A stretch of DNA of 64,000 nt from an uncultured Prolixibacteraceae bacterium (GTDB lineage Bacteria; Bacteroidota; Bacteroidia; Bacteroidales; Prolixibacteraceae), in assembly GCA_903834475.1 (NCBI GenBank), contig CAILJH010000114.1:1-64000 (forward strand). The letters are read 5' to 3'. The translations under genes and the position numbers were made by a program. The notes under the pieces are model-generated. The model made no database searches. It was not told the origin of the DNA and saw only the letters and a list, made by a program, of their open reading frames with translations. This document shows, piece by piece, positions 17,205 through 26,854 of the stretch (positions are counted from its first letter, which is position 1; the number at the start of each line of letters is the position of its first letter).

Positions 17205-17237
17205 ACTCACGGGGTGACTTGGAGTCACCCCGTGAGT
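17205..17237. repeat. 15-bp perfect palindrome
   Basis: ACTCACGGGGTGACT (17205-17219) and its exact complement (17223-17237) with loop TGG, between the rprXY terminator and the convergent GH18 gene. It could serve as the minus-strand terminator. No T-run follows on either strand. Confidence 0.65.
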
Positions 17238-17272
17238 GCCTAAAAAAAAACTAAAGTGGGATTTTCTGTTTG

Positions 17273-18511
17273 TTATTCCTTTATAAACAAGCCCGAAAAA
17301 TTGCCTTCCGGAGAATTTAACCGGCAAATGTAAGTTCCATTGGCTAAGGATGAAATATCAATACGGTTGATTTTGTCCTTGCCATTTTCTGGCTGAAAGG
17401 TTTTTTTCAATTCGCCCAGAAGGTTCAGCACCTCAATCGATGAAGTTTTCAACGAATTCAAATGATCAATGAACAGTTCATTTCCGGCAGGATTTGGATA
17501 TATTGAAATTCCTTTTGGTTTTTGAAGAGTATTGGAAGTCGAAGTTTTTAGTGAGTCAACAGTTGCCGAGATCACTTTCAGTAATGATTTGTCGCTTTTA
17601 ACATCATTCGACAATTCCCATAGCATTACTCCTGAAGTTTCGGCAATGGCCAGCTTTGTTTTCTTCCAAATCGTTGACATCCCATTATAATAGATTGTAT
17701 CTCCAACCTGATCTTTTTGCCAGGCATCCGGATATTTGGCCAAGATATCAACGTAGTTGAAGCTTCCCGGTGTTTTGTAAAAACCATAGCCGTAAAATGG
17801 AAGTCCCAAACACAGATTTTCCTTTTTTACTCCCCGGATTTTCCATGCTTTAATCATTTGCTGGGCAAACCAGTATGGTGAATGCTGTCCGGGATCTGAC
17901 AAATTCCAGTTTCCCTTGTAATCGTAAGCCATCAGATTGACCCAATCGAAAAGCGGCAGGCATGAATTTGGAATGTTCTCAGCCCCCCAGCCTACCGCAG
18001 CGGTCAGAAGCTTTCCCTGAGGTTTTAATGAGTCGGCCAACTGTTTGATAAAAGTTCCATAATAAGAATTGATGGCCGGACCTTCTTCATCAACATCCAA
18101 ACCATCGAGCTTGAATTTATTCAGATAGATGACGATTTTATGTATGAAACCGGCCCTTTTTGCTGAAGTACTGATCAGATCCTGATAATAGGTCTTGACC
18201 GGAACGTCTACAGAGCCAGCTCCTCCAAGCGAAATCAGAACCTTTACATTATTTTGGTGAGCCTTTTCAATTAGAATGGTCAATCCCGTATTGCTATCAA
18301 CCAGATCGCCGGTTGAATTCGGATTTTGAAAGGCATAGTTGATGTGTGTGACCTGCTTGTAATTAAAATTCAAGGCAAATGAACTTACATTGATCCAATT
18401 GGGAACATAGCCAACAATTCGGAAAGAACTGGACTGACCGTTCAGATTGACTGTGACAGTTATCAGAAGAAACACTGAAAGTAAAAGAGAATTCTTTCTG
18501 AAAAGATGCAT
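17273..18511 (-). CDS. Secreted GH18 family protein (chitinase-like) with T9SS sorting domain
   Basis: A 412-residue exported protein. A signal peptide (MHLFRKNSLLLS...LNGQ, about 1-26) is followed by a GH18 TIM barrel (about 30-310) with the catalytic signature LDGLDVDEEG, whose last Glu of DGxDxDxE is the proton donor. A C-terminal domain (about 335-412) with ISIYPNPAGNELFID and a final GLFIKE fits a type A T9SS sorting signal. The track start at 18553 adds 14 unlikely residues, so I use the ATG at 18511. Substrate is probably chitin-like GlcNAc polymers or N-glycans (endoglycosidase), which the sequence cannot separate. Confidence 0.85.
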   Translation of the reverse strand: MHLFRKNSLLLSVFLLITVTVNLNGQSSSFRIVGYVPNWINVSSFALNFNYKQVTHINYAFQNPNSTGDLVDSNTGLTILIEKAHQNNVKVLISLGGAGSVDVPVKTYYQDLISTSAKRAGFIHKIVIYLNKFKLDGLDVDEEGPAINSYYGTFIKQLADSLKPQGKLLTAAVGWGAENIPNSCLPLFDWVNLMAYDYKGNWNLSDPGQHSPYWFAQQMIKAWKIRGVKKENLCLGLPFYGYGFYKTPGSFNYVDILAKYPDAWQKDQVGDTIYYNGMSTIWKKTKLAIAETSGVMLWELSNDVKSDKSLLKVISATVDSLKTSTSNTLQKPKGISIYPNPAGNELFIDHLNSLKTSSIEVLNLLGELKKTFQPENGKDKINRIDISSLANGTYICRLNSPEGNFSGLFIKE

Positions 18512-18572
18512 GATGTAAATATTATTTAAATACTCATGTGGTGGAAATTTCAATTAAGCTCTGTTCAAATGA

Positions 18573-20360
18573 TCAATCCAATTTCAGCACCGCTAAAAAA
18601 GCATTCTGCGGAACTTCCACATTGCCTACCTGCTTCATGCGTTTTTTTCCTTTTTTCTGTTTCTCAAGCAGCTTGCGTTTACGGGTAATGTCACCTCCAT
18701 AGCATTTGGCTGTTACGTCTTTCCGCACTGCTTTTACAGTTTCGCGCGAAATGATTTTTGCCCCAATGGCTGCCTGAATGGCTATATCGAACTGCTGGCG
18801 TGGAATCAACTCTTTTAGTTTCTCGCACATCCGTTTACCAAAACTATATGCATTGCTGACATGAATCAGGGTCGACAAAGCATCAACCATTTCGCCGTTC
18901 AGCAGAATATCCAAACGTACCAGTTTGGCCGGCCTGAAATCGAGCATATGGTAATCGAACGAAGCGTATCCTTTCGAGATACTTTTCAGTTTATCGTAAA
19001 AGTCGAAAACAATTTCGCCCAGCGGAAGATCGAAAACCATCTCAACCCTATCGATGGTAAGATAATCCTGCTTTAAAAGCAATCCGCGTTTCTCCAAACA
19101 CAAAGTCATGATTGGCCCAATATAATCGGAAGCAGTGATAATGTTGGCACGGATAAACGGCTCGTCAATATCGTCGATGGTGGTTGTGGCCGGAAGTCCG
19201 GAAGGGTTGTAAACGTTGATTGTTTCGCCCTTGGTGGTATGCACGTGATACAACACGTTGGGAACCGTTGTAATCACGTTCATATCGTATTCGCGATCGA
19301 GGCGCTCCTGAACAATTTCCATATGCAACAGTCCGAGGAATCCGCAACGGAAACCAAATCCCAAAGCTGCTGAAGATTCGGGTTCGTAGGTAAGCGAAGC
19401 ATCATTTAACTGCAGTTTCTCCATCGACGAGCGAAGATCTTCATAATCCTCCGAATCAATGGGATAAACTCCTGCAAAAACCATCGGTTTTACTTCTTCA
19501 AAACCATCGATAGCCTTTTGGCAGGGCGCTTTCGAATGCGTAACAGTATCTCCAACTTTTACTTCACGGGCCATTTTAATCCCGCATATAATGTATCCAA
19601 CGCTTCCGGCCTTCAGTTCAGGACGTTCAAACATCCCGAGTTTCAGTGCTCCGACTTCGTCAACAACATATTCTTTTGATGCATTAACGAATTTTACCTG
19701 ATCGCCTTTCCGGATTACACCATTTTCAACTTTCAGATAAGCAATAACTCCCCGGAACGAATTAAAAACCGAGTCGAAAATTAATGCCTGAAGCGGTGCA
19801 TCGTCAACTCCCTTTGGTTCAGGAATATCATTGACGATCCGCTCCAGAATTTCTTCGATTCCTAAGCCTGTTTTACCGCTCGCACGGATAATATCAGTCC
19901 GTCGGCAGCCAATCAAACCAATAATCTGGTCCTCAACAACTTCAGGCATGGCATTATCAAGATCCATCTTGTTCAGGATCGGGATAATTTCCAAATCGTG
20001 ATCGATGGCCAAATATAAATTCGAAATAGTTTGTGCCTGAATTCCCTGCGTTGAATCAATAATGAGCAAAGCGCCTTCGCAGGCCGCAATAGAGCGCGAT
20101 ACTTCGTATGAAAAATCAACGTGTCCGGGTGTATCAATCAGGTTCAGGATATATTCCTGTCCTTTGTATGTGTATAACATCTGGATGGCGTGGCTCTTTA
20201 TTGTAATTCCACGTTCCTGTTCGAGATCCATACTGTCGAGAACCTGAGCTTTCATCGCCCGGCCGTCAACAGTTTTGGTATATTCAAGCAGCCTGTCGGC
20301 CAGTGTACTTTTTCCGTGATCGATATGCGCAATAATGCAAAAATTACGTATGTTCTTCAT
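18573..20360 (-). CDS. lepA: Elongation factor 4 (back-translocating GTPase)
   Basis: A ribosome-bound GTPase that helps stalled or misplaced translocation complexes. At 595 residues it has the full set: G1 [16 protein letters not shown] (about 10-25), G3 DTPGHVDF (about 77-84), G4 NKMDL (about 131-135), and the LepA-specific C-terminal domain with [16 protein letters not shown] near 550. It lies 61 bp upstream of the GH18 gene on the same strand. Confidence 0.98.
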   Translation of the reverse strand: MKNIRNFCIIAHIDHGKSTLADRLLEYTKTVDGRAMKAQVLDSMDLEQERGITIKSHAIQMLYTYKGQEYILNLIDTPGHVDFSYEVSRSIAACEGALLIIDSTQGIQAQTISNLYLAIDHDLEIIPILNKMDLDNAMPEVVEDQIIGLIGCRRTDIIRASGKTGLGIEEILERIVNDIPEPKGVDDAPLQALIFDSVFNSFRGVIAYLKVENGVIRKGDQVKFVNASKEYVVDEVGALKLGMFERPELKAGSVGYIICGIKMAREVKVGDTVTHSKAPCQKAIDGFEEVKPMVFAGVYPIDSEDYEDLRSSMEKLQLNDASLTYEPESSAALGFGFRCGFLGLLHMEIVQERLDREYDMNVITTVPNVLYHVHTTKGETINVYNPSGLPATTTIDDIDEPFIRANIITASDYIGPIMTLCLEKRGLLLKQDYLTIDRVEMVFDLPLGEIVFDFYDKLKSISKGYASFDYHMLDFRPAKLVRLDILLNGEMVDALSTLIHVSNAYSFGKRMCEKLKELIPRQQFDIAIQAAIGAKIISRETVKAVRKDVTAKCYGGDITRKRKLLEKQKKGKKRMKQVGNVEVPQNAFLAVLKLD

Positions 20361-20456
20361 TCCTGAATTTTCTAAAAACCTTATTAATCAAATCCTCTGG
20401 TCGTATTGCCGCAAAGATATTCAATTTTTGGTAAAGACAACCAATGCCAATTTGCC

Positions 20457-20489
20457 AAAGCTGACAGGTTTTGAAAACCTGTCAGCTTT
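20457..20489. repeat. 15-bp perfect palindrome, CTGACAGGTTT family
   Basis: Arms 20457-20471 and 20475-20489 are perfect complements around loop TGA, in the divergent gap between lepA and the DUF6452-like gene. The core matches the palindrome at 908. As this is a divergent gap, a terminator role is unlikely here. Confidence 0.75.
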
Positions 20490-20566
20490 CAGTGAAGTAA
20501 AAAACTGCCCTGATTTTCCGATTCAGACTGAATATACCTACATTTACGGCATTCAAAAAATACTGT

Positions 20567-21025
20567 ATGAAGATATTTTTTTATCTGATCTTTATCCTGA
20601 TTGTCGTATCGGCCTGCAAAGAAGTGTATGATCCGCCTCATCAAGCCTTTGCTGGAACTTACTTTCTGAATACCAACACGCAAAAGGCGTTTTCTTCAAA
20701 TATCACGGTATGGGGAGATGGCCGGAAAGATTTATGGCTAAAAGATACCACAGTTCAAAAAGTAATGCTGCCACTTTCATCCAACGACACGACAAAACTT
20801 ATGATTTCATTTGACTCATATGTTGACACGATAACCTTTATTCATGAAACATATCAAAAATATGAGTCTATGGAAACAGGATTCTATTTTGAATATAAAT
20901 TAAAATCAATCGATTACACTCATCACCGAATTGCTGACATACAAATTGCTGACAGTCTGGTAACTATAAACTGGCATGAGAATATTATACTATACCTTCG
21001 TCCTTTGCCTGCTGGCGGTATTTAG
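20567..21025 (+). CDS. DUF6452-like lipoprotein
   Basis: A 152-residue lipoprotein of unknown function. Residues 1-17 form a signal peptide with lipobox VSAC. The mature part is mostly beta-strand-like (pairs such as TKLMISFDSYVDTITF). The assignment to DUF6452 rests on size, lipoprotein form and position just before a DUF6048-like gene, a pairing I recall from other Bacteroidota. Its last 50 bp overlap that gene in another frame, so the two are probably translated together. Confidence 0.6.
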   Translation: MKIFFYLIFILIVVSACKEVYDPPHQAFAGTYFLNTNTQKAFSSNITVWGDGRKDLWLKDTTVQKVMLPLSSNDTTKLMISFDSYVDTITFIHETYQKYESMETGFYFEYKLKSIDYTHHRIADIQIADSLVTINWHENIILYLRPLPAGGI

Positions 21026-21740
21026 CTTTGGTCAGGCTGAAAAGGAAAAGAAAGTAGCACCAAAAAGAACAGATAATTTTATCCGGATGCGTGGAATTCG
21101 GGTGGGCATGGATTTGACCCGTCCTTTCCAGTATTTATGGGTGAAAGGAACCCGGTATGGCTATGAGTTTTCTGCTGATATGGAACTCAGACCCAATCTG
21201 TTCCCGGTATTCGAAAACGGATATGACATCATGAAAATCACAACCAAATACATAAATTACAAAGGACAGGGCACTTATTCGAGAATCGGAATAGACTACA
21301 ACTTACTGGAAGCAAAAAGCATCAACGAAAGGGATCTTTTTTACGTCGGATTCCGGTACGGTTTTACACTGGCCAATCAACAAGTTAAACAATATATGAT
21401 TGATTCCTATTGGGGATCAACAACAAGCCAGTTCGGTAATCAGAGTTATTTCGCTCATTGGGGTGAAATTCTTGTTGGCATCAAAGGTGAAATATTTCAC
21501 AACTTCTACATGGGATGGTCTGTACGTGGAAAAGTAAGATTCAACAAGGCAGATCTGAACATGCCACCAGTTTACTTCATCCCGGGTTATGGTCATGCAG
21601 AGAAAAAATTCACCCTCGATTTTACCTATTCGGTGTTCTACAATCTTCCATGGGATTTCCGGAAACAGATAGTAAATAAAAAAGCAGAGCCTGCGAAGGG
21701 AACCACCCAGGCGACAAAAAAACCGGCAACTAAAAAATAA
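20976..21740 (+). CDS. DUF6048-like outer-membrane-type protein
   Basis: A 254-residue exported protein with a signal peptide (about 1-19, ending SFGQ) and a body rich in aromatic, alternating strands typical of a small beta-barrel (MRGIRVGMDLTRPFQYL, then RIGIDYNLLEA). The C-terminus carries a Lys/Ala/Thr-rich low-complexity tail (about 230-254) that should be disordered. Function is unknown. The overlap with the upstream lipoprotein gene suggests a two-protein envelope unit. Confidence 0.65.
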   Translation: MRILYYTFVLCLLAVFSFGQAEKEKKVAPKRTDNFIRMRGIRVGMDLTRPFQYLWVKGTRYGYEFSADMELRPNLFPVFENGYDIMKITTKYINYKGQGTYSRIGIDYNLLEAKSINERDLFYVGFRYGFTLANQQVKQYMIDSYWGSTTSQFGNQSYFAHWGEILVGIKGEIFHNFYMGWSVRGKVRFNKADLNMPPVYFIPGYGHAEKKFTLDFTYSVFYNLPWDFRKQIVNKKAEPAKGTTQATKKPATKK

Positions 21741-21808
21741 CCTCTTAAAATAAACTGAACTTTGTGATTTTAAATCATTCGGATTCTACCGGAATGGTAA
21801 AACCGTGA

Positions 21809-21849
21809 TAAAATAAAAATGACCAGCATTGCCGGTCATTTTTATTTTA
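21809..21849. terminator. Bidirectional terminator
   Basis: TAAAATAAAAATGACC (21809-21824) pairs with GGTCATTTTTATTTTA (21834-21849). GACC/GGTC form the stem base next to the loop, with A-rich and T-rich arms outside. It sits between convergent genes ending at 21740 and 21866 and can stop both transcripts. Confidence 0.85.
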
Positions 21850-21865
21850 TCCTACTCACAAAAGA

Positions 21866-22066
21866 TTATTTTACATCTTTTTTTGGAGTTTCAGCTTTTG
21901 AATCTTTTGAACAGCCAGCTTTTGCATCTTTGCAGCATGCTTTCTTTTCTGTTGAAGTACATTCAGTTTTTGCTTTTGTTTTGTCGTCTTTTGTTGATGC
22001 AGATACAGTTGATACAGCCAGGCCCATTGTAAAAGCCATTGCTAAAACCATTGCTAATTTTTTCAT
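21866..22066 (-). CDS. Small exported Cys/Lys-rich protein
   Basis: A 66-residue protein with a clear signal peptide (MKKLAMVLAMAFTMGLAVSTVSAS, about 1-24). The mature peptide of about 42 residues is hydrophilic, Lys-rich, and has four Cys, two adjacent (TECTS, ACCKD, AGCSK). The Cys pattern could bind metal or form disulfides, but no family is recognised. The signal peptide, its own terminator and good codon structure make it a real gene. Confidence 0.65.
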   Translation of the reverse strand: MKKLAMVLAMAFTMGLAVSTVSASTKDDKTKAKTECTSTEKKACCKDAKAGCSKDSKAETPKKDVK

Positions 22067-22439
22067 GATATCAATTTTTTATTGGTTACTATTAAAAACT
22101 ATGGCCAAGCTAAAGATATTTTCCAGAACAAAAAAGCTCATTAACAATTATTTAGAATAATTACAAATAGCAATACTTTACCACCCATAGGGAACCTGGT
22201 GCTATTTCCATTTCACAATATCCTAATTTACTCAACTGCTGATAATTAAAATCTTATCCTGTCAATGTGCCGACCCAGTTGAAACGCTGATCCTCTTTTA
22301 TTTTTTTAACAGAATCTCAGACTTATTGTGTGCCAAAAAACTTGCAATATTTAAGATCACAGCAGTTGAATAAACACATTTGCCATGAATCGTTTTCCCT
22401 GCTTTTCACTTTCTGAATTCAATCCGGTTGGAGAATTGT
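22067..22439. other. 373-bp intergenic stretch upstream of the small Cys-rich gene
   Basis: No gene is visible on either strand. The part nearest 22066 is AT-rich and should hold the promoter of the small exported protein, with a near-match -7 box TATCTTTA on the minus strand near 22110. I see no clear terminator for hydG. Confidence 0.4.
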
Positions 22440-23825
22440 TTAGCAATACATATCGTGTTGTCCCTTTTTAACTTTTTCGAGTAAGAGAATGGCACGTTCG
22501 CGCGCAACACCTTCCATCGAATTGATTACATCCTCAATCAGGTCTTCGCCGATGAGCCTGGTTTCGTAAGATGCATAGTCCATCAGGTATTCCATAAAAG
22601 TGGAAATGGCATTCGGACCGCAATGATTTTTAATATCACCAGGCTTTGCACGATCCATAAAATCCTGACCAGTACGCCCCAGCCTGTAACAACCTGTACA
22701 GAATGATGGAATGTAACCCATCTCAGCCACATCGCGGATCACCTCGTCCAAAGAGCGGTGATCTCCTAAGCAGAACTGACTTCCGTCATCATCGTGCAGC
22801 GAATCGGTGTAACCGCCCGGATTGGTGCGGCTTCCGGCTGAAATCTGAGATACTCCAAGCGCAAATGTTTCGCGTCGCATCTGTGCTGCTTCGCGGGTTG
22901 ACATGATGATTCCGGTATAAGGCACTGCCAGGCGAAGTATCGCCACAATTTTCCGGAAATCGAGATCCGAAACTGCAAATGGCGGATGTGAGGCAATATC
23001 GGAGCCGGTAGCTGGTTCGAGACGCGGGACACTGACTGTATGAGGTCCGCATCCGAATACCGTTTCAAGTTCACGAATATGCTGCATGAGTGCCAGCAAC
23101 TCAAACCGGTGGTCAGCAAGCCCGAAAAGAACACCGATTCCAACATCGCTGATTCCGGCTTCCATGGCCCGGTGAAGTGCAGTTACCCGGTAATCGTAGT
23201 CTTTTTTCCTTCCCCCGGTATGTACCTGATGATAAGTTTCGTGGTGGTATGTTTCCTGAAAAAGCTGATAGGTTCCAATCTTGGCATCCTTCAATAATTT
23301 AAACTGTTCTATTTCGAGTGGAGCAACATTCACGTTCACCCTCCGGATTTCACCATTCCCAACTTTGGCATCGTAAACCGAAGCAATGGAATCGATCACA
23401 TAATTAAAATCATTCTTTGGATATGATTCTCCGGCAACCAGTAGAATCCGTTTATGCCCCTGCTTGACAAGGATTTCGGCTTCACGTTTAATTTCTGTCT
23501 GAGTAAGCGACCGGCGAACAAGGGCTTTGTTTTTTGCCCTGAATGCACAATAGGTACATTCGTTTTCGCACAGATTAGAAATGTAAAGCGGTGCGAAAAT
23601 AACCAGCCTTTTCCCGTAAATATTTTCCTTAACATGATTGGCCGTCTCAAATAGCTCGAACAGCTGCATCGGATCATTAATATAGGTAAGCACAGCAACA
23701 TCTTCCATGTTAAGACCTTTCATTTCCTTGGCCTTATTGAGCACATCAGTCACTCTTTTCGGATCTGGGTTCCGGGTCAGTTCGAGAACACGGGCAATTT
23801 CAATTTCATTTATAAATGATGGCAT
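22440..23825 (-). CDS. hydG: [FeFe]-hydrogenase maturase HydG (radical SAM tyrosine lyase)
   Basis: Cleaves tyrosine to give the CO and CN- ligands of the [FeFe]-hydrogenase H-cluster. The radical SAM motif CENECTYC places Cys86, Cys90 and Cys93 on the first [4Fe-4S] cluster. The C-terminal CX2CX22C motif (Cys376, Cys379, Cys402) holds the second cluster. That motif and the 461-residue length separate HydG from its shorter relative ThiH. No hydE, hydF or hydrogenase gene lies in this window, so partners must be elsewhere. Confidence 0.93.
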   Translation of the reverse strand: MPSFINEIEIARVLELTRNPDPKRVTDVLNKAKEMKGLNMEDVAVLTYINDPMQLFELFETANHVKENIYGKRLVIFAPLYISNLCENECTYCAFRAKNKALVRRSLTQTEIKREAEILVKQGHKRILLVAGESYPKNDFNYVIDSIASVYDAKVGNGEIRRVNVNVAPLEIEQFKLLKDAKIGTYQLFQETYHHETYHQVHTGGRKKDYDYRVTALHRAMEAGISDVGIGVLFGLADHRFELLALMQHIRELETVFGCGPHTVSVPRLEPATGSDIASHPPFAVSDLDFRKIVAILRLAVPYTGIIMSTREAAQMRRETFALGVSQISAGSRTNPGGYTDSLHDDDGSQFCLGDHRSLDEVIRDVAEMGYIPSFCTGCYRLGRTGQDFMDRAKPGDIKNHCGPNAISTFMEYLMDYASYETRLIGEDLIEDVINSMEGVARERAILLLEKVKKGQHDMYC

Positions 23826-23849
23826 GAATGGGAAGTTTTAATAAAAAGT

Positions 23850-23857
23850 CAAAGGTA
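23850..23857 (-). promoter_or_regulatory. -7 box of hydG
   Basis: Minus-strand TACCTTTG matches TAnnTTTG exactly, 25 bp before the hydG ATG. I do not see a good -33 box at the expected distance, so an activator may be needed. Confidence 0.4.
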
Positions 23858-23941
23858 ATATTCGGGACTCAAATTGTATGATTTTATGTCCAATTATTGT
23901 GATATACTTGCATCTTCTTTTCAACCTGATGAAATAATAAA

Positions 23942-24547
23942 ATGGATGAAAGCCTGATCCGGAGCATCTCCATAATTAGTGTGTCGCTCCTGAACCTTGC
24001 CATTACATTCTGGTATTGCTGGCTCACCTACAAACAGCGAATTAAACCGGCATTAGCCATGTGGATTTTTTTCACTATTGCGGTAGGAATCAGCCTGGCC
24101 ACCTATATGAAAGCAGATCATTTCAGCCTGCTCGACAACATTCTGAACACAACCGACCTGGCTTTGACTGCCATTATTTCCATCGCCATATATTTATTTG
24201 GTGATCATACCACCCGGTTTAGCCGGTTCGACAAAGGTTGCCTGATTGCAGTGTCGATCATTGTGCTTTTTTGGTTCGTAACCAAAAACCATGTGGTAAC
24301 CCACACCCTGACTCAGGGAATACTTGTAATTGCCTATTTTCCGGTCATCAGCAGATTATGGAAAACCAGGGAAAACGGGGAATCATTTCTCATCTGGACC
24401 GGCATGTTGCTTGCTCCTGCCCTTTCACTTTTATCGAGCAAAGGAATGCTTGCAACCATTTATTCCGTGCGTGCAATTGTTTGCATTTCAATCCTGATGA
24501 TTTTGATGCTTCGGGTTGAATACTTAAAGCAAAAACGGCTTGTGTGA
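23942..24547 (+). CDS. Hypothetical polytopic membrane protein
   Basis: A 201-residue protein with about six or seven hydrophobic segments covering almost its whole length (for example LLNLAITFWYCWL, then WIFFTIAVGISLATY) and short polar loops. I do not recognise a family. It is divergent from hydG and followed 49 bp later by the XRE-cupin gene, whose promoter overlaps its stop codon, so the two need not be one operon. Confidence 0.7.
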   Translation: MDESLIRSISIISVSLLNLAITFWYCWLTYKQRIKPALAMWIFFTIAVGISLATYMKADHFSLLDNILNTTDLALTAIISIAIYLFGDHTTRFSRFDKGCLIAVSIIVLFWFVTKNHVVTHTLTQGILVIAYFPVISRLWKTRENGESFLIWTGMLLAPALSLLSSKGMLATIYSVRAIVCISILMILMLRVEYLKQKRLV

Positions 24548-24569
24548 GTGCAAAATAATTCTAATTTTG
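24540..24569 (+). promoter_or_regulatory. Promoter of the XRE-cupin gene
   Basis: TTG (24540-24542), 19-bp spacer, then TAATTTTG (24562-24569), an exact -7 match, 27 bp before the ATG at 24597. The -33 box overlaps the end of the upstream coding region. Confidence 0.6.
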
Positions 24570-24596
24570 TACATCACTCTCTAAAATACTACTGCT

Positions 24597-25172
24597 ATGA
24601 CCGCTGAAAATACCATTGGAGAAAAAATCAAACAAATTCGGGAAATGCGGAAGGTCAGCATCGAAGAGTTGTCCGAAAGAAGTGGAATGGATATCTCCCT
24701 GGTCCAAAAAATTGAGGAAGGGAAAAATGTTCCGTCGCTTGCCCCGCTTATTAAAATTGCCCGTGCACTTGGGGTGAGGCTGGGTACTTTTCTCGACGAC
24801 AGCGATTCATACGGACCGGTAGTAGTTCGTTCAGGCAATCATCAAAAAGGGGTCAGGTTTACCTCTCAATCAAGCGATGTTCGAGAACATCTGAACTTTT
24901 TCTCGCTGGCATTCGATAAAGCCGGACGAAATATGGAACCTTTTATAGTTGATATTGAACCCGGGCAACAGTCAGATTATATGCTATCGTCACACGAAGG
25001 CGAAGAGTTTATCTATGTTCTGGAAGGTGAAGTTGAAATCAATTACGGCAAAGAAATATACAAGCTTGGAAAAGGCGATAGTATCTATCTCGACTCCATC
25101 GTGTTGCACAATGTTCACGCCGGGAACAAGCAGTCGGCCCGGATTCTGGCCGTAATTTATGCACCCTTCTAA
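24597..25172 (+). CDS. XRE-family regulator with C-terminal cupin domain
   Basis: A 191-residue transcription factor. The N-terminal helix-turn-helix (about 8-62) includes [22 protein letters not shown]. The C-terminal cupin (about 115-185), with [16 protein letters not shown] and [12 protein letters not shown], probably binds a small ligand. The same pair of domains often sits next to an acyl-CoA synthetase, which is 29 bp downstream here, so it likely controls that gene. Confidence 0.9.
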   Translation: MTAENTIGEKIKQIREMRKVSIEELSERSGMDISLVQKIEEGKNVPSLAPLIKIARALGVRLGTFLDDSDSYGPVVVRSGNHQKGVRFTSQSSDVREHLNFFSLAFDKAGRNMEPFIVDIEPGQQSDYMLSSHEGEEFIYVLEGEVEINYGKEIYKLGKGDSIYLDSIVLHNVHAGNKQSARILAVIYAPF

Positions 25173-25201
25173 CTTCTGATTTATCCTTTCAAACCAATTC
25201 C

Positions 25202-26854
25202 ATGCAATTACTCGATTATACTCTGGGCGAACTACTCGAAAAATACGCCATCGAAGCACCCGACAGGGAATTCATGGTATATGCCGACCGGAATTTACGG
25301 TTCACTTATTCGCAGTTTAACGATAGGGTGGATCAGTTGGCCAAAGGACTTTTATATATTGGAGTAGTACCAGGCGATAACGTTGGCATCTGGGCAAATA
25401 ATGTTCCCGATTGGCTCACCTTTATGTTTGCAACAGCCAAGATCGGTGCGGTGCTGGTTACAATCAATACCAGTTACAAATCAACTGAGTTGGAATACCT
25501 GCTTCGGAATGCAGACATTCACACCCTTTGCATGGTCGATGGTTTCCGCGACAGCGATTATGTGAACATGATATTTGATTTGGTGCCTGAATTAAAAAAC
25601 AGTCAGCGTGGAAGTTTGAAAAGCGAAAAATTTCCAAAACTCACGAATGTAATATTCATCGGCCCACAAAAACACCGAGGAATGTACAACACTTCCGAAC
25701 TCATGCTTTTGGGAAGCCACATCGATGAATTCGAACTGGAACAGATTAAAGAAAATATTTCCTGCCACGATGTGGTCAACATGCAATATACTTCCGGAAC
25801 AACCGGCTTTCCCAAAGGAGTCATGCTCACTCACCACAACATCCTGAACAACGGCTTCGCTGCCGGCGAATGCATGAAATTCACTTCGAGGGAACGTTTG
25901 CTGGTTTGTGTGCCGCTTTTTCATTGTTTTGGCTGTGTTCTGGCTCTTTGTGCCGTAATTACTCATGGCTGCACAATGGTCATGGTCGAGGATTTTGATC
26001 CTTTGATGGTACTGGCTTCCGTAGAAAAAGAAAAATGTACTGCATTGTATGGCGTTCCGACCATGTTTATCGCCGAGCTGAACCATCCCATGTTCGGCAT
26101 GTTCGATTTGAGTTCGCTGCGAACCGGAATCATGGCCGGCGCACTCTGCCCCATCGAAACAATGAATCAGGTGATGCAGAAAATGAATATGAAAGATATC
26201 ATCATCGTGTATGGCCTGACTGAAACTTCTCCGGGAATGACTGCCACACGAACGCACAATTCTCCTGAAGTTCGTGCCACCACCGTCGGCTTTGAATTTC
26301 CCAACGTGGAAGTTAAAATTGTCAATCCGGAAACAGGAAAAGATTCTCCCGATGGCGAACAAGGTGAAATTTGTTGCCGGGGCTACAACCTGATGAAAGG
26401 CTATTACAACAATCCGGAAGAAACTGCAAAAGTAATCGATCAGGATGGCTGGCTGCATTCAGGCGATCTGGGAGTGAAAACTCCGGATGGATTCTACCGA
26501 ATCACCGGACGCATCAAAGACCTGATTATCCGTGGCGGCGAAAACATCTCACCCCGCGAAATTGAGAACTTCATTTATACCATTTCCGAAGTGGAAGCCG
26601 TAGAAGTAGTTGGTATTCCAAGCAAAAAATACGGCGAACAAGTTGTTGCTTTTGTCAAACTAAAAACTGACGCACACCTTACAGAGGAAGACATTCAGGA
26701 ATTTTGTCGCGGTAAAATTGCGCGTTATAAAATTCCTCAGTTTGTCTTTTTTGTAAATGAATTTCCAATGACCGCCAGTGGCAAAATCCAGAAATACAAA
26801 CTCAGGGAAAAAAGCCTTGAATTACTTAAAAAAAGTGGGATTGAAGTAGTCTAA
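25202..26854 (+). CDS. AMP-dependent acyl-CoA synthetase/ligase
   Basis: Activates a carboxylic acid as acyl-AMP and then acyl-CoA. The 550-residue protein has the AMP-binding loop [18 protein letters not shown] (about 196-213), a YGLTETSPG motif, and the C-terminal signature [20 protein letters not shown] (about 438-457) with the adenylation Lys in [13 protein letters not shown] near the end. The layout is that of medium- to long-chain fatty acyl-CoA ligases; the exact acid is unknown. It lies in one unit with the XRE-cupin regulator. Confidence 0.92.
   Translation: MQLLDYTLGELLEKYAIEAPDREFMVYADRNLRFTYSQFNDRVDQLAKGLLYIGVVPGDNVGIWANNVPDWLTFMFATAKIGAVLVTINTSYKSTELEYLLRNADIHTLCMVDGFRDSDYVNMIFDLVPELKNSQRGSLKSEKFPKLTNVIFIGPQKHRGMYNTSELMLLGSHIDEFELEQIKENISCHDVVNMQYTSGTTGFPKGVMLTHHNILNNGFAAGECMKFTSRERLLVCVPLFHCFGCVLALCAVITHGCTMVMVEDFDPLMVLASVEKEKCTALYGVPTMFIAELNHPMFGMFDLSSLRTGIMAGALCPIETMNQVMQKMNMKDIIIVYGLTETSPGMTATRTHNSPEVRATTVGFEFPNVEVKIVNPETGKDSPDGEQGEICCRGYNLMKGYYNNPEETAKVIDQDGWLHSGDLGVKTPDGFYRITGRIKDLIIRGGENISPREIENFIYTISEVEAVEVVGIPSKKYGEQVVAFVKLKTDAHLTEEDIQEFCRGKIARYKIPQFVFFVNEFPMTASGKIQKYKLREKSLELLKKSGIEVV

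Noticed and set aside
22440-23825. ThiH (2-iminoacetate synthase) as the identity of this gene
   Set aside because: The protein is about 90 residues longer than ThiH and has the HydG-specific CX2CX22C C-terminal cluster motif; no thiamine genes are nearby.
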